This document shows, in pieces, positions 54,442 to 62,378 of a DNA stretch of 64,000 nucleotides. The notes under the pieces are model-generated. The model was not told the DNA's origin. It made no database searches and was given only the letters and a program-made list of their open reading frames with translations. Each line of letters opens with the position of its first letter. Positions within the stretch are counted from its first letter, which is position 1. The stretch is taken from the NCBI RefSeq assembly GCF_017873175.1, contig NZ_JAGGJW010000004.1, forward strand, positions 186,001 through 250,000, read 5' to 3'. The stretch is from Neorhizobium petrolearium (GTDB taxonomy: Bacteria > Pseudomonadota > Alphaproteobacteria > Rhizobiales > Rhizobiaceae). The position numbers were made by a program, and so were the translations under genes.

Positions 54442-54579
54442 ATGAGCACAGAAAAGCCAGCCAAGAAAACCGAAACCAAGCAGGATATCACCCCACCCTA
54501 CCGCCCCCTGGCGCTCAAGGCCGTTGTTGCCGCCGCGCTGATGCTGAAGCGCAAGCCGAAGCTCAACCCGACCGGTTAA
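54442..54579 (+). CDS. Predicted 45-residue basic protein
   Basis: A short frame with Lys-rich ends (STEKPAKKTETK at the start, KRKPKLNPTG at the end) and a central apolar stretch (PLALKAVVAAALML). It is bounded by pssA upstream and the convergent lysE gene. Composition, start context and conservation-like regularity suggest it may be real, but nothing identifies its role. Confidence 0.45.
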   Translation: MSTEKPAKKTETKQDITPPYRPLALKAVVAAALMLKRKPKLNPTG

Positions 54580-54594
54580 AGCCCGCCTTCATTC

Positions 54595-55218
54595 CTATTC
54601 GCCGCCAAGGAAGCTCAAAAGCAGCCCGAGCGCGAGCAGGCCCATCACAACGCCGATGACGACATCCAGAACCCGCCAGGCGGCGGGTCTCGCAAAGAAC
54701 GGCGCTAGAAATCGCGCGCCGTAGCCAAGCCCGAAGAACCACAGGAACGAGGCGATCGCCGCACCGGCGCCGTAGGCCACGCGTTCCATCCCTTCGAAGG
54801 CCGCCGACAAGCTGCCAAGCAGCACGACCGTGTCCAGATAGACATGCGGATTGAGAAAGGTGAAGGCGAGGCAGGTCAGGACCGCTGCCTTCAGCCCCAT
54901 CGGTTCCGGTACACCGGTCACCAGGGCGCCGGGCTTTGCCGCGCGGCGGAAGGCCATGACCGAATAGGTGCCGAGGAAGACGGTGCCGCAGAGCGTCACC
55001 ACCTGGATCAGCGCCGGCGAGCGCGAGACGATCGTGCCAAGGCCGCCGACGCCCGCGGCGATCAACAATGCATCCGAAAGCGCGCAGATCAGGCAAAGAA
55101 TGAAGACATGGCTGCGGATCAGGCCCTGCCGCAGGATAAAGGCGTTCTGGGCCCCGATCGCGACAATGAGCGATCCACCGAGCGCAAGACCGGAAAAACC
55201 GGCGGAAAACAGGTTCAT
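54595..55218 (-). CDS. LysE/ArgO family amino-acid exporter
   Basis: A 207-residue inner-membrane protein with six helices. The start MNLFSAGFSGLALGGSLIVAIGAQNAFILRQG (split at about 1-31) and FTFLNPHVYLDT (about 118) are diagnostic of LysE/ArgO exporters of lysine, arginine or related amino acids. A regulator of the LysG/ArgP type is not adjacent. Substrate is inferred from family. Confidence 0.93.
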   Translation of the reverse strand: MNLFSAGFSGLALGGSLIVAIGAQNAFILRQGLIRSHVFILCLICALSDALLIAAGVGGLGTIVSRSPALIQVVTLCGTVFLGTYSVMAFRRAAKPGALVTGVPEPMGLKAAVLTCLAFTFLNPHVYLDTVVLLGSLSAAFEGMERVAYGAGAAIASFLWFFGLGYGARFLAPFFARPAAWRVLDVVIGVVMGLLALGLLLSFLGGE

Positions 55219-55248
55219 GGAAGTATCCGTTTGAAGAAAGCCGAAGGA

Positions 55249-56016
55249 TCAGAAGAGCGACATCTGCGAGGAGTCCGGTTTCGCCTTCTTCGGCAGCTCC
55301 TCTTCCGGCGGGCTGACCGCGACCGGTTTCTGCAGGTCCGGCCCCATGTTGGAAACCTTGTTGACGAGGTCGGAAACCGGCAGCGCCTCGAAGAAATCCT
55401 CCTGGACCGGCTGCATCAGGTCGGCCACCTCGCGCGGTTCGCGCGTCTTGCAGTCGAGCCAGCGGTCGAAATCCTCCGGCTTGATGACCACCGGCATCCG
55501 CTCATGGATAGGATGGATCGCGGCATTCGCCCTTGTCGTCATGATCGCCGCCGTATCAACTTCCGAACCGTCGGCCGATGACCAGGTCTCCATCAACCCG
55601 GCAAAGGCGATGACGCCGCCCCTTTTCGGCCGCACCCAATAGGCCTGCGGCCTGACACCTGTCTCCTTCGGCGGCCGGCGCCATTCGTAAAAGCCGGTCG
55701 CGGGGATCAGGATGCGGCGGTGGCGCATGGCGGCGCGGAAGGAAGCCTTGCCGATCGCCGTTTCGGAGCGCGCGTTGATCAGCAGCGGAAACTCCTTCGG
55801 GTCCTTCACCCAGCCGGGAATGAAGCCCCAGCGGGCGAGGAACGCGCGGCGCTCCGGCAGGTTGCTGCCGGGCTCACGCCGTTCCGACGACATCACGACG
55901 AGGATCGGTTGCGTCGGCGCAATGTTGTAGCGGGCCGGGAAATCGTCGAGATCCGCCAGATCGAAGAATTCCGAAATCTCTTTGGGAGTGGCCGTCAGGG
56001 CGTAGCGTCCGCACAT
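55249..56016 (-). CDS. SOS response-associated peptidase YedK (SRAP/HMCES)
   Basis: A 255-residue protein that crosslinks to abasic sites in single-stranded DNA. The catalytic C2 (MCGRYALT) becomes the N-terminus after Met removal; the partner residues are in RYNIAPTQ, GFYEWRRP (glutamate) and IHERMPVV (histidine). The C-terminal tail (LPKKAKPDSSQMSLF) is typical of rhizobial members. It protects replication forks from abasic damage. Confidence 0.95.
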   Translation of the reverse strand: MCGRYALTATPKEISEFFDLADLDDFPARYNIAPTQPILVVMSSERREPGSNLPERRAFLARWGFIPGWVKDPKEFPLLINARSETAIGKASFRAAMRHRRILIPATGFYEWRRPPKETGVRPQAYWVRPKRGGVIAFAGLMETWSSADGSEVDTAAIMTTRANAAIHPIHERMPVVIKPEDFDRWLDCKTREPREVADLMQPVQEDFFEALPVSDLVNKVSNMGPDLQKPVAVSPPEEELPKKAKPDSSQMSLF

Positions 56017-56058
56017 GCGAACCTAGATGGCATCGGGCTTGCGAAGGGTCAAGCGGGT

Positions 56059-56385
56059 CTACGCGCTTCTCGGACCGAAGAGGATGATCGCTCCTCCGGC
56101 AAGGCAGACCGCAACGCCAAGCACATCCCAGCGATCCGGCACCCGTGCCTCAACCGCCCACAGCCAGAGGATGGAGGCGAGGATATAGATGCCGCCATAG
56201 GCCGCGTAGGTGCGTCCCGCCGCCTCGCTCGGCACCAGCGCCAAGGCCCAGGCGAAGAGGATCAGCGACACCATGCCCGGCGCCATCCACCAGACGGGCT
56301 TTCCAAGCCGGAGCCAGGCCCAGAAAGCAAAGCAGCCGGCGATCTCGGCAAGGGCAGCTAAGGCGTAGAGGGTGTAGGTTTTCAT
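56059..56385 (-). CDS. YnfA family small membrane protein (UPF0060)
   Basis: A 108-residue protein with four hydrophobic helices. The motifs [17 protein letters not shown] (about 11-27) and [20 protein letters not shown] (split at about 57-76) define the YnfA family, relatives of small multidrug-resistance efflux proteins. Its biological substrate is unclear. It is divergent from a toxin-antitoxin pair, with an inverted repeat in the 46-base gap. Confidence 0.93.
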   Translation of the reverse strand: MKTYTLYALAALAEIAGCFAFWAWLRLGKPVWWMAPGMVSLILFAWALALVPSEAAGRTYAAYGGIYILASILWLWAVEARVPDRWDVLGVAVCLAGGAIILFGPRSA

Positions 56386-56405
56386 GGATGTATCACTTGC
56401 AGGAC

Positions 56406-56423
56406 TGTAGCTTACGCGCTACA
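56406..56423. promoter_or_regulatory. Inverted repeat before the toxin-antitoxin genes
   Basis: TGTAGC and GCTACA are separated by six bases, a compact 18-bp dyad directly ahead of the toxin start at 56432. Antitoxins of the HigA/helix-turn-helix type repress their own operon through such sites, so this is the likely operator. Confidence 0.55.
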
Positions 56424-56431
56424 TATCTCAC

Positions 56432-56728
56432 ATGATCGAAATCCTGGAAACCGAAATCTACTCGGCTTGGTTTACCAGGTTGCGAGATGAGCGTGCGAAG
56501 ACCCGGATCAACACTCGCATCTATCGCTTATCTCTTGGCAATCCCGGCGATGTAAAGCCTGTTGGCTCCGGCATCAGCGAAATGCGCATCGACTATGGAC
56601 CAGGTTATCGAATCTATTTCACACGCCGTGGGGAGAAGCTGATCATCCTGCTGTGCGGCGGCGATAAATCCAGCCAGTCGGCCGATATCGCTTCGGCCAA
56701 AGCACTGGCCGCGGATCTGGAGGAATGA
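56432..56728 (+). CDS. RelE/ParE-family toxin (HigB-like addiction module killer protein)
   Basis: A 98-residue basic protein of the RelE superfamily in its TIGR02683 branch. The pattern WFTRLRDERAKTRINTRIYRLSLGNPGD and MRIDYGPGYRIYFTRRG (about 13-65) is typical. Such toxins cut mRNA in the ribosome or block gyrase. The gene comes before the antitoxin, the order used in HigBA-like pairs, and its stop overlaps the antitoxin's first ATG. Confidence 0.92.
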   Translation: MIEILETEIYSAWFTRLRDERAKTRINTRIYRLSLGNPGDVKPVGSGISEMRIDYGPGYRIYFTRRGEKLIILLCGGDKSSQSADIASAKALAADLEE

Positions 56729-56730
56729 CG

Positions 56731-57030
56731 ATGGCTGTCAAAACGAAGAAATGGGATATCGTTGAACATCTGGATAGTGACGAGCGCATTGCGCTCTTTC
56801 TGGAAGCGGTATTCGAGGATGGCGATCCAGCGGTTATCGCAGCCGCGATTGGCGATGTTGCTCGTGCCCGGGGTATGAGCCAAGTTGCCAAGGACGCCGG
56901 CTTGTCTCGTGAAAATCTCTATCGAGCGCTCAGCGAAGGCGGTAATCCGGAGTTCGCGACCATCCTGAAAGTCATTCGCGCAATAGGGTATGATTTAACC
57001 ATCGTGCCCCACGGCGCCGCGGCCCGCTGA
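56731..57030 (+). CDS. HigA-type addiction module antitoxin
   Basis: A 99-residue protein of the TIGR02684 antidote family. A helix-turn-helix lies in the second half (about 46-90: SQVAKDAGLSRENLYRALSEGG, NPEFATILKVIRAIGY, split), where it should bind the operator and silence the toxin. The ATG at 56731 is six bases after GGAGGA; the ATG at 56725 abuts that site. It completes a toxin-first type II pair. Confidence 0.92.
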   Translation: MAVKTKKWDIVEHLDSDERIALFLEAVFEDGDPAVIAAAIGDVARARGMSQVAKDAGLSRENLYRALSEGGNPEFATILKVIRAIGYDLTIVPHGAAAR

Positions 57031-57046
57031 ATCGAAAAGACATAGC

Positions 57047-57463
57047 ATGCCCTCCTCCCCTCAACCTGCATCCTCCGCCATTCTCGAACGGGAAGGCCGG
57101 TTCCTGCTGATCCGGCGGATCAACCCGCCGTCGGCCGATCTGTTCGCCTTTCCGGGCGGGCGCGGCGAGCCCGGAGAGACGCCGGACCAGACGGCACTCA
57201 GGGAATTCTTCGAGGAGACCGGCATTGCCGTCCGCAACCCCATTCTGTTCGCGACCTACGACATCAGGAGCGAGAAAGACGACGGCAGACATTTCTTTCT
57301 CTCGGTCTTTCGCGTCGAGGCGGATGCCGACACCGAAGCGATTGCCGCCGATGACGCCGCCGATCCCGGCTGGTATACGGTCGAGGAGATCCGCCTGCTT
57401 CCGGTGCCGCCGAGCGTGCTTGAATGCGTCGAGAGACTGGCGGCGGAGCTGAATGCCCGGTAA
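57047..57463 (+). CDS. Nudix hydrolase
   Basis: A 138-residue enzyme with the Nudix box GGRGEPGETPDQTALREFFEETG (split at about 37-60), where the glutamates bind magnesium. Nudix enzymes hydrolyse nucleoside diphosphate derivatives such as ADP-ribose or oxidised dNTPs; the exact substrate is not evident. It starts 16 bases after the antitoxin and is followed closely by a TIGR02301-family gene. Confidence 0.92.
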   Translation: MPSSPQPASSAILEREGRFLLIRRINPPSADLFAFPGGRGEPGETPDQTALREFFEETGIAVRNPILFATYDIRSEKDDGRHFFLSVFRVEADADTEAIAADDAADPGWYTVEEIRLLPVPPSVLECVERLAAELNAR

Positions 57464-57490
57464 GAGATGCCGATACGCCGGGACTCGTTC

Positions 57491-57934
57491 ATGAAGCACA
57501 GTTTGCGATTTGCCCTCACTCTCCTGTTGCCGGTTCTGGTGGCGGCACCTCTCGCCGCCCAGACAGCCAAGCAGCCGGCGGCGAAACAGCAGTCAACTCT
57601 TCCTCCCCCACAACCACCGGCGGAGGAAAAACCGGCGCCTTATGAAGCGCAACTCACCCGCCTTGCAGAGGTTCTGGGATCGATCCAATACCTCAGGTCG
57701 CTCTGCGGCGCACCGGGCTCCGACTGGCGCGCGGCCATGCAGCAACTGCTGGACGCCGATACGGCGAACGAACCCAAGCGCCGCGAGAAACTGACGGCCG
57801 CCTTCAACCGTGGCTATCGCTCCTTTGCGGCTGTCCACTCCTCCTGCACGGACGCGGCAAGGATCGCGGAGGAGCGATACCGTAACGAAGGCGCAACACT
57901 TGCCGCAGAAATTGCCGCACGTTTCGGAAATTAG
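57491..57934 (+). CDS. TIGR02301 family exported protein
   Basis: A 147-residue secreted protein. The ATG at 57491 opens a signal peptide (MKHSLRFALTLLLPVLVAAP) with cleavage near LAAQT; an upstream ATG at 57467 adds eight residues before it. A Pro/Gln/Ala linker follows, then a helical domain with YLRSLC and SFAAVHSSC cysteines (about residues 65 and 113), likely a disulphide, and AARIAEERYRNEG. The family is restricted mainly to alphaproteobacteria and has no known function. Confidence 0.8.
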   Translation: MKHSLRFALTLLLPVLVAAPLAAQTAKQPAAKQQSTLPPPQPPAEEKPAPYEAQLTRLAEVLGSIQYLRSLCGAPGSDWRAAMQQLLDADTANEPKRREKLTAAFNRGYRSFAAVHSSCTDAARIAEERYRNEGATLAAEIAARFGN

Positions 57935-58035
57935 AGGATTATTTACCTCTTTTCGCAGGAGGCCGTGTCGTTTTGATAAAAGACTGATAAAGTTTTTAAC
58001 GGGCTAGTAATCAAACGGGCACCGAGGACGAGAGA

Positions 58036-58293
58036 ATGCAAGCAGGCCGCAATGACATCGACGACATGATTGTGCATGAGAAGATGCAGGCTGCCTTGGA
58101 ATATCAGAGTGAAGCCTGGGCTGACGGCCGGGCTGACGGTATCGAAACGGAGATCATCGCTGACGCAGCCCTGGTGCTTGCTATGCGGGAAACCATCCGA
58201 ATCCATGGCGAGACCGGAGCCGAAGCCATGCTTGAATCGCTTCGGACCCGCATGCTCGCAGGCGAGTTCTCCCCCGAGCGCACGGTCCAGTAA
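58036..58293 (+). CDS. Conserved hypothetical protein, 85 residues
   Basis: An acidic 85-residue cytoplasmic protein, probably all-helical, starting MQAGRNDIDDMIVHEKM after GAGAGA. A RADGIETEIIADAALVLAMRETI stretch (split at about 32-54) forms a likely amphipathic helix. No family recognised. It lies between an exported protein and another exported unknown and may be co-transcribed with the latter. Confidence 0.55.
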   Translation: MQAGRNDIDDMIVHEKMQAALEYQSEAWADGRADGIETEIIADAALVLAMRETIRIHGETGAEAMLESLRTRMLAGEFSPERTVQ

Positions 58294-58309
58294 ACAACCG
58301 AGGTTTCCC

Positions 58310-59074
58310 ATGCGCGGCGCAGCGGAAACGACCATGCACCAAACCTTCATTCGCCTTTCCATGGCGGTGCTGTTTGCCGTTGGTGGCACGGCGGCCGGCA
58401 GTCACGCCTTTGCCTTTTCCGAGCTCTCACCGGGTGTCGAATCTCCTCGGGAGCCCCAGCGCTCCCAAAAGGTGGAAGACCTCGAAGCCTTCGAGGGTAC
58501 GACGCTGCCCCAGCCAGGCCCGGCAATCGATCGATCGACACAGGTCGACGAGAAACCGGCTGCGGCGCCCGATACCGATGCCGGCAAGACCGTAGCCGAT
58601 GACAACGCGCCGCTCGAAATCATTCATGACATGTCGAAACTGCCGGCACCGGTCAAACAGATGCGCGAGCAGATCGTCGAAGCCGCCGCCTCCGGAGATA
58701 TCGAGCGCTTGCGTCCGCTGATCGGAACCGGAGCCGGCCAGACCCTGGTGATGAACGGCGAAAGCGATGATCCGATCGAGACGCTGAAAGGCTTTTCCGG
58801 TGATCCGGACGGTCAGGAAATCCTGGCGATCCTGCTCGACATCCTCTCGACGAGCGCTGCCCATTTTGACACCGGCACGCCGGACGAGACCTATGTCTGG
58901 CCCTATTTCACCGGCAAGTCGCTTGCCACGCTGACCCCGCCGGAGCGTGTCGACCTGCTCCGTATCGTCACGGCCGGTGATCTCGCGGGCATGGAAGAGA
59001 ACGGCAACTACAACTTCTTCCGCGTGGGCATCACGCCGGACGGCAAATGGAAGTTCTTCTCGGGCGGCGATTGA
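58310..59074 (+). CDS. Exported protein of unknown function
   Basis: A 254-residue protein (start ATG 58310 after GAGG, or ATG 58334 giving 246). A signal peptide (SMAVLFAVGGTAAGSHAFA) ends at about 35. A disordered acidic stretch (about 40-110) precedes a globular domain with MREQIVEAAASGDIERLRPLIGTGAG (split, about 123-148) and ends DGKWKFFSGGD. The YVWPYFTGKSLATLTPPERVDLLRI motif (split, about 198-222) is distinctive. I recognise no family; it seems restricted to rhizobia. Confidence 0.65.
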   Translation: MRGAAETTMHQTFIRLSMAVLFAVGGTAAGSHAFAFSELSPGVESPREPQRSQKVEDLEAFEGTTLPQPGPAIDRSTQVDEKPAAAPDTDAGKTVADDNAPLEIIHDMSKLPAPVKQMREQIVEAAASGDIERLRPLIGTGAGQTLVMNGESDDPIETLKGFSGDPDGQEILAILLDILSTSAAHFDTGTPDETYVWPYFTGKSLATLTPPERVDLLRIVTAGDLAGMEENGNYNFFRVGITPDGKWKFFSGGD

Positions 59075-59282
59075 GAGATTGTGGGCTCGCAGAACGGTTG
59101 CTCTTTTCAATCGCCTCCCCTCAACCGACAAAATCTATGACTGAGTTACGGCTCAGGATCGGGATTGATCGATCGCTCACGGACCCTGCGTCTTCGCTCC
59201 GTTGATTCAACCAAGGGCACGACTTGTCCCCGCCCCGCGAAAGACTTAACTCTCAGTTTCAGAACAACCGGATTCCCGTGCC

Positions 59283-60125
59283 ATGTCCGCCGCCTATCTT
59301 CCAACGCGAAGCCTGATCCGCCTTTCCGGCAAGGATGCGCAGGATTTCCTGCAGGGGCTGATCACCACCGATATCGATGGGCTGCCCGAAAACGAGGCGC
59401 GGCCGGGCGCGCTTTTAACCCCGCAAGGCAAGATCCTCTTCGATTTCATCGTCTGGCGGGATGGCGACGGTTTCGTCATCGAAACCGATGCCGACCAGCG
59501 GGAAGCACTCGTCCGCCGGCTCACCATGTACAAGCTACGCGCGGCGGTCGACATCGCGCCCGATGCTGCGGAAGGCGTCACGGTCTTCTGGGGCGACGAC
59601 GCGGACAAGGGAAGCATAAAGGACGCCGCCTTCGAGAAAGCCGGAATCCCGCTTACCCGCGTGCCGGGCAAACAGGCCGGGGGACCGGAAGAGGCTTATC
59701 ATGCGCTCCGCGTCGAAGCAGGCCTCACGCTCTCCGGCCATGATTACGCATTGCAGGACGCCTTTCCGCATGACGTCCTGCTTGACCTCGCAGGCGGGCT
59801 TTCCTTCCGTAAAGGCTGCTATGTCGGCCAGGAAGTCGTCTCCCGCATGCAGCATCGCGGCTCAGCGCGGCGACGCGTGGCGCTGGTTTCAGGCGATGAG
59901 CAGTTGCCTCGCTCCGGCACGGAGATCATCGCCGGCGGCAAGACCGTCGGCGCCCTCGGCTCGGTTGCCGGGAACAAGGGGCTTGCAATCGTCCGCGTCG
60001 ACCGCGCCGGCGATGCCCTGGCGCGAGGCCTCCCGCTGATCGCCGGCGATGTGCCGGTGACGCTGACGCTGCCCGAATGGACGGGACTTTCCTTCCCCGT
60101 CGAGGCGGAAGAGGCCGAACCGTGA
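59283..60125 (+). CDS. ygfZ: Folate-binding protein YgfZ
   Basis: A 280-residue tetrahydrofolate-binding protein related to GcvT and needed for assembly or repair of certain iron-sulfur clusters. The signature KGCYVGQEVVSRMQHRG (about 178-194) holds the conserved cysteine. The N-terminal SLIRLSGKDAQDFLQGLITTDI is typical. The stop overlaps the next GTG (GTGA), suggesting a three-gene unit with the HD and phosphatase genes. Confidence 0.94.
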   Translation: MSAAYLPTRSLIRLSGKDAQDFLQGLITTDIDGLPENEARPGALLTPQGKILFDFIVWRDGDGFVIETDADQREALVRRLTMYKLRAAVDIAPDAAEGVTVFWGDDADKGSIKDAAFEKAGIPLTRVPGKQAGGPEEAYHALRVEAGLTLSGHDYALQDAFPHDVLLDLAGGLSFRKGCYVGQEVVSRMQHRGSARRRVALVSGDEQLPRSGTEIIAGGKTVGALGSVAGNKGLAIVRVDRAGDALARGLPLIAGDVPVTLTLPEWTGLSFPVEAEEAEP

Positions 60126-60775
60126 GAGCGGCCAAGACTCCTGCCTCGATTTCCGCCCGTGCGGCCCGCGCCTGGCAACGCATGCTGTCGGGGCGAAGAC
60201 TCGACCTGCTCGACCCCTCTCCACTCGACGTCGAAATCTCCGACATCGCCCATGGGCTTGCCCGCGTCGCCCGCTGGAACGGCCAGACACGCGGCGATCA
60301 TGCCTTTTCCGTCGCCCAGCACTGCCTCGTGGTGGAGGAGATTTTTCGCCGCTGCAATGAACCCTGCACGGCGGAGGCGTTGCAGATGACGCTGCTACAC
60401 GATGCGCCGGAATATGTCATCGGCGACATGATTTCGCCGTTCAAATCGGTTGTCGGCGGCGACTACAAGGCCGTCGAGCAGAGGCTCGAAGCGGCCGTCC
60501 ACCTGCGCTTCGGCCTGCCGCCGCATCCCTCCCGCGAACTCAAGGCGCTGATCAAGAAGGCCGATACGATCGCCGCCTTTTTCGAGGCGACCGAGCTTGC
60601 CGGCTTCTCCGTTGCCGAAGCGCGGAAATTCTTCGGCCAGCCGCGCGGCATTACCCGCGACATGCTGCCGATCGATCCCATGCCGGCAACCGAAGCGCAG
60701 CAGCGCTTTCTCGATCGCTTCCACGAGATCGAGGCGGAGCGGGCGGCAGACAAGAGAGCGAGCAAAGCCTCATGA
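60122..60775 (+). CDS. HD-domain phosphohydrolase (YfbR-like)
   Basis: A 217-residue protein of the HD superfamily. Histidine and aspartate metal ligands are visible in HAFSVAQHC (about 61) and LLHDAPEYVIGDM (about 91-103). This matches HD-domain 5'-nucleotidases such as YfbR more than (p)ppGpp or DNA enzymes. The GTG at 60122 overlaps the ygfZ stop; upstream in-frame starts lie within ygfZ. Its stop overlaps the phosphatase ATG. Confidence 0.88.
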   Translation: MRAAKTPASISARAARAWQRMLSGRRLDLLDPSPLDVEISDIAHGLARVARWNGQTRGDHAFSVAQHCLVVEEIFRRCNEPCTAEALQMTLLHDAPEYVIGDMISPFKSVVGGDYKAVEQRLEAAVHLRFGLPPHPSRELKALIKKADTIAAFFEATELAGFSVAEARKFFGQPRGITRDMLPIDPMPATEAQQRFLDRFHEIEAERAADKRASKAS

Positions 60776-61308
60776 CGGGGATCGTCGTGTGCCCGCTTGC
60801 CAGCATCGCCGAAATGGCGGTCCGGCACCGCGCCCGGGAAATGGTAAGCCTGATCGCCGAGAGCCAGGATTTCCATCGGCCGGGCGTCATTTCCGCGAAC
60901 CGCCACCTGAAGCTTGCGATGAACGATATCGGCTTTGCCGGAACGGGCGACCTGGTGGCGCCGAGCGAAACGCATGTGAAAAGCCTGATCGGCTTCGTGC
61001 GGGACTGGGACCAGTCGGCACCGATCATCATCCATTGCTGGATGGGCGTTTCCCGCTCGCCGGCCGCGGCGGTGATCGCCACCCTTTCGCTCCACCCCGA
61101 AGAGGATGATTTCGCGCTCGCCGCACGGCTGCGTGAAGCGGCGCCGCATGCGACGCCGAATTCCCGGCTGATCGAGATCGGCGACCGGATGCTGAACCGC
61201 GGCGGCCGGCTTATCGCCGCCATCAAGGGCATCGGGCGCGGCGCGGAGACGGACGGCAGGGCATCCTTCGTGCTTGCACCAAGACCCCGCAATGAAGCCA
61301 AAAGTTGA
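60772..61308 (+). CDS. Tyrosine phosphatase-like protein
   Basis: A 178-residue protein with the phosphatase P-loop HCWMGVSRS: nucleophile C89 and phosphate-binding R95. Sequence and length match a rhizobial group annotated as tyrosine phosphatase family; it lacks the full low-molecular-weight or PTP1B fold. It overlaps the HD gene by four bases, so the two hydrolases are translated together. Target unknown. Confidence 0.82.
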   Translation: MTGIVVCPLASIAEMAVRHRAREMVSLIAESQDFHRPGVISANRHLKLAMNDIGFAGTGDLVAPSETHVKSLIGFVRDWDQSAPIIIHCWMGVSRSPAAAVIATLSLHPEEDDFALAARLREAAPHATPNSRLIEIGDRMLNRGGRLIAAIKGIGRGAETDGRASFVLAPRPRNEAKS

Positions 61309-61516
61309 ATTTTCATAATTGGTTAGCCTGAGGCCGAAAAGCTCGTTTTTTATCTTGACCTCGCTGCATTCTGCGCCAATTACCGCCGAGCCAAATACCG
61401 GGAAGAGATTCCAGACCCTCAGGTAGCTTCCCGCAGCATTTCCGGTAAGAGCGGACCTCCGGCTCCTCAAGGAGCGGACGAGCCGGCGATGGCGCGGGTC
61501 TGAAGGAAAGGATGCA

Positions 61517-61548
61517 TCGGGTCCGGCTTTACGAGGAGCCGGACCCGA
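61517..61548. terminator. Stem-loop between convergent phosphatase and permease genes
   Basis: TCGGGTCCGGCT (61517-61528) pairs perfectly with AGCCGGACCCGA (61537-61548), 12 bp with an 8-nt loop, 9 bases after the minus-strand permease stop. No T-run is present on either strand; a termination or message-end role is inferred. The remaining 200 bases to the phosphatase gene hold nothing I can recognise. Confidence 0.6.
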
Positions 61549-61556
61549 TGTGCACC

Positions 61557-62378
61557 TCAATGGGACATGGACGAACGGTGCGCCCAGCCGGTCATGCGCA
61601 TCTCGATCCAGGCCATCAGCGCGTACATGGCGATGCCTTCGACCGCGAGCGCCAAGAGGCCTGCGAAGACGAGAGGCACGTTGAACTGGCTCTGCGCCGA
61701 GCTCATCATATAGCCGAGCCCGTAATTCGAGGCGACCGTTTCCGACACAACGGAACCGACGAAGGCGAGCGTAATGGCGATCTTCAGCGAACCGAAAAAG
61801 TAGGGCATGGAGCGCGGAATGCCGACCTTCAGCATGATGTCCATCTTCTTCGCGCCGAGCGCGCGCAAGACATCTTCGGTTTCCGGCTCGATCGTCGCCA
61901 ACCCCGTTGCGACGTTGACGACGATCGGGAAGAAGGAAATCAGGAAGGCGGTCAGCACCGCCGGAACGGCGCCGATGCCGAACCAGATGACCAGGATCGG
62001 CACCAGCGCCACTTTCGGGATCACGTTGAAGCCGATCATCAGCGGATAGAGCCCGGCATAGATGGTCTTCGACCAGCCGACGAAGAGGCCGAGCGCCAGC
62101 CCCGCCGCCACAGCGATCGCAAAGCCTACGGTGGTCGTATAGAGAGTTTGCAGCGAGTTCTTCCAGATCGGCGACCAGTATTGCATGATCGCCTCAAAGA
62201 CGCGGGTCGGCGCGGGCAGGATGGTGGGCGGCATGTCGAGCGCCATCACCAGCAGTTCCCAGAGGACGAAAAGGCCGAGCGTGTAAAGCCAGGGTGCCAG
62301 ACTCGTCCAGTTGACGCGGGCCAGGAGCGGCCGGGCGGGTGCCGCAGATGAGGCGGTGTTTTCCGTGACGGCACTCAT
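61557..62378 (-). CDS. ABC transporter permease (SsuC/TauC/NitT type)
   Basis: A 273-residue inner-membrane permease with six helices and a EAA loop around EDVLRALGAKKMDIMLKVGIPRS (split at about 172-194). It belongs to the NitT/TauT family that imports sulfonates, nitrate or thiamine precursors. It starts with an ATG overlapping the ATPase gene's stop. The substrate depends on the binding protein, which is only partly present here. Confidence 0.92.
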   Translation of the reverse strand: MSAVTENTASSAAPARPLLARVNWTSLAPWLYTLGLFVLWELLVMALDMPPTILPAPTRVFEAIMQYWSPIWKNSLQTLYTTTVGFAIAVAAGLALGLFVGWSKTIYAGLYPLMIGFNVIPKVALVPILVIWFGIGAVPAVLTAFLISFFPIVVNVATGLATIEPETEDVLRALGAKKMDIMLKVGIPRSMPYFFGSLKIAITLAFVGSVVSETVASNYGLGYMMSSAQSQFNVPLVFAGLLALAVEGIAMYALMAWIEMRMTGWAHRSSMSH

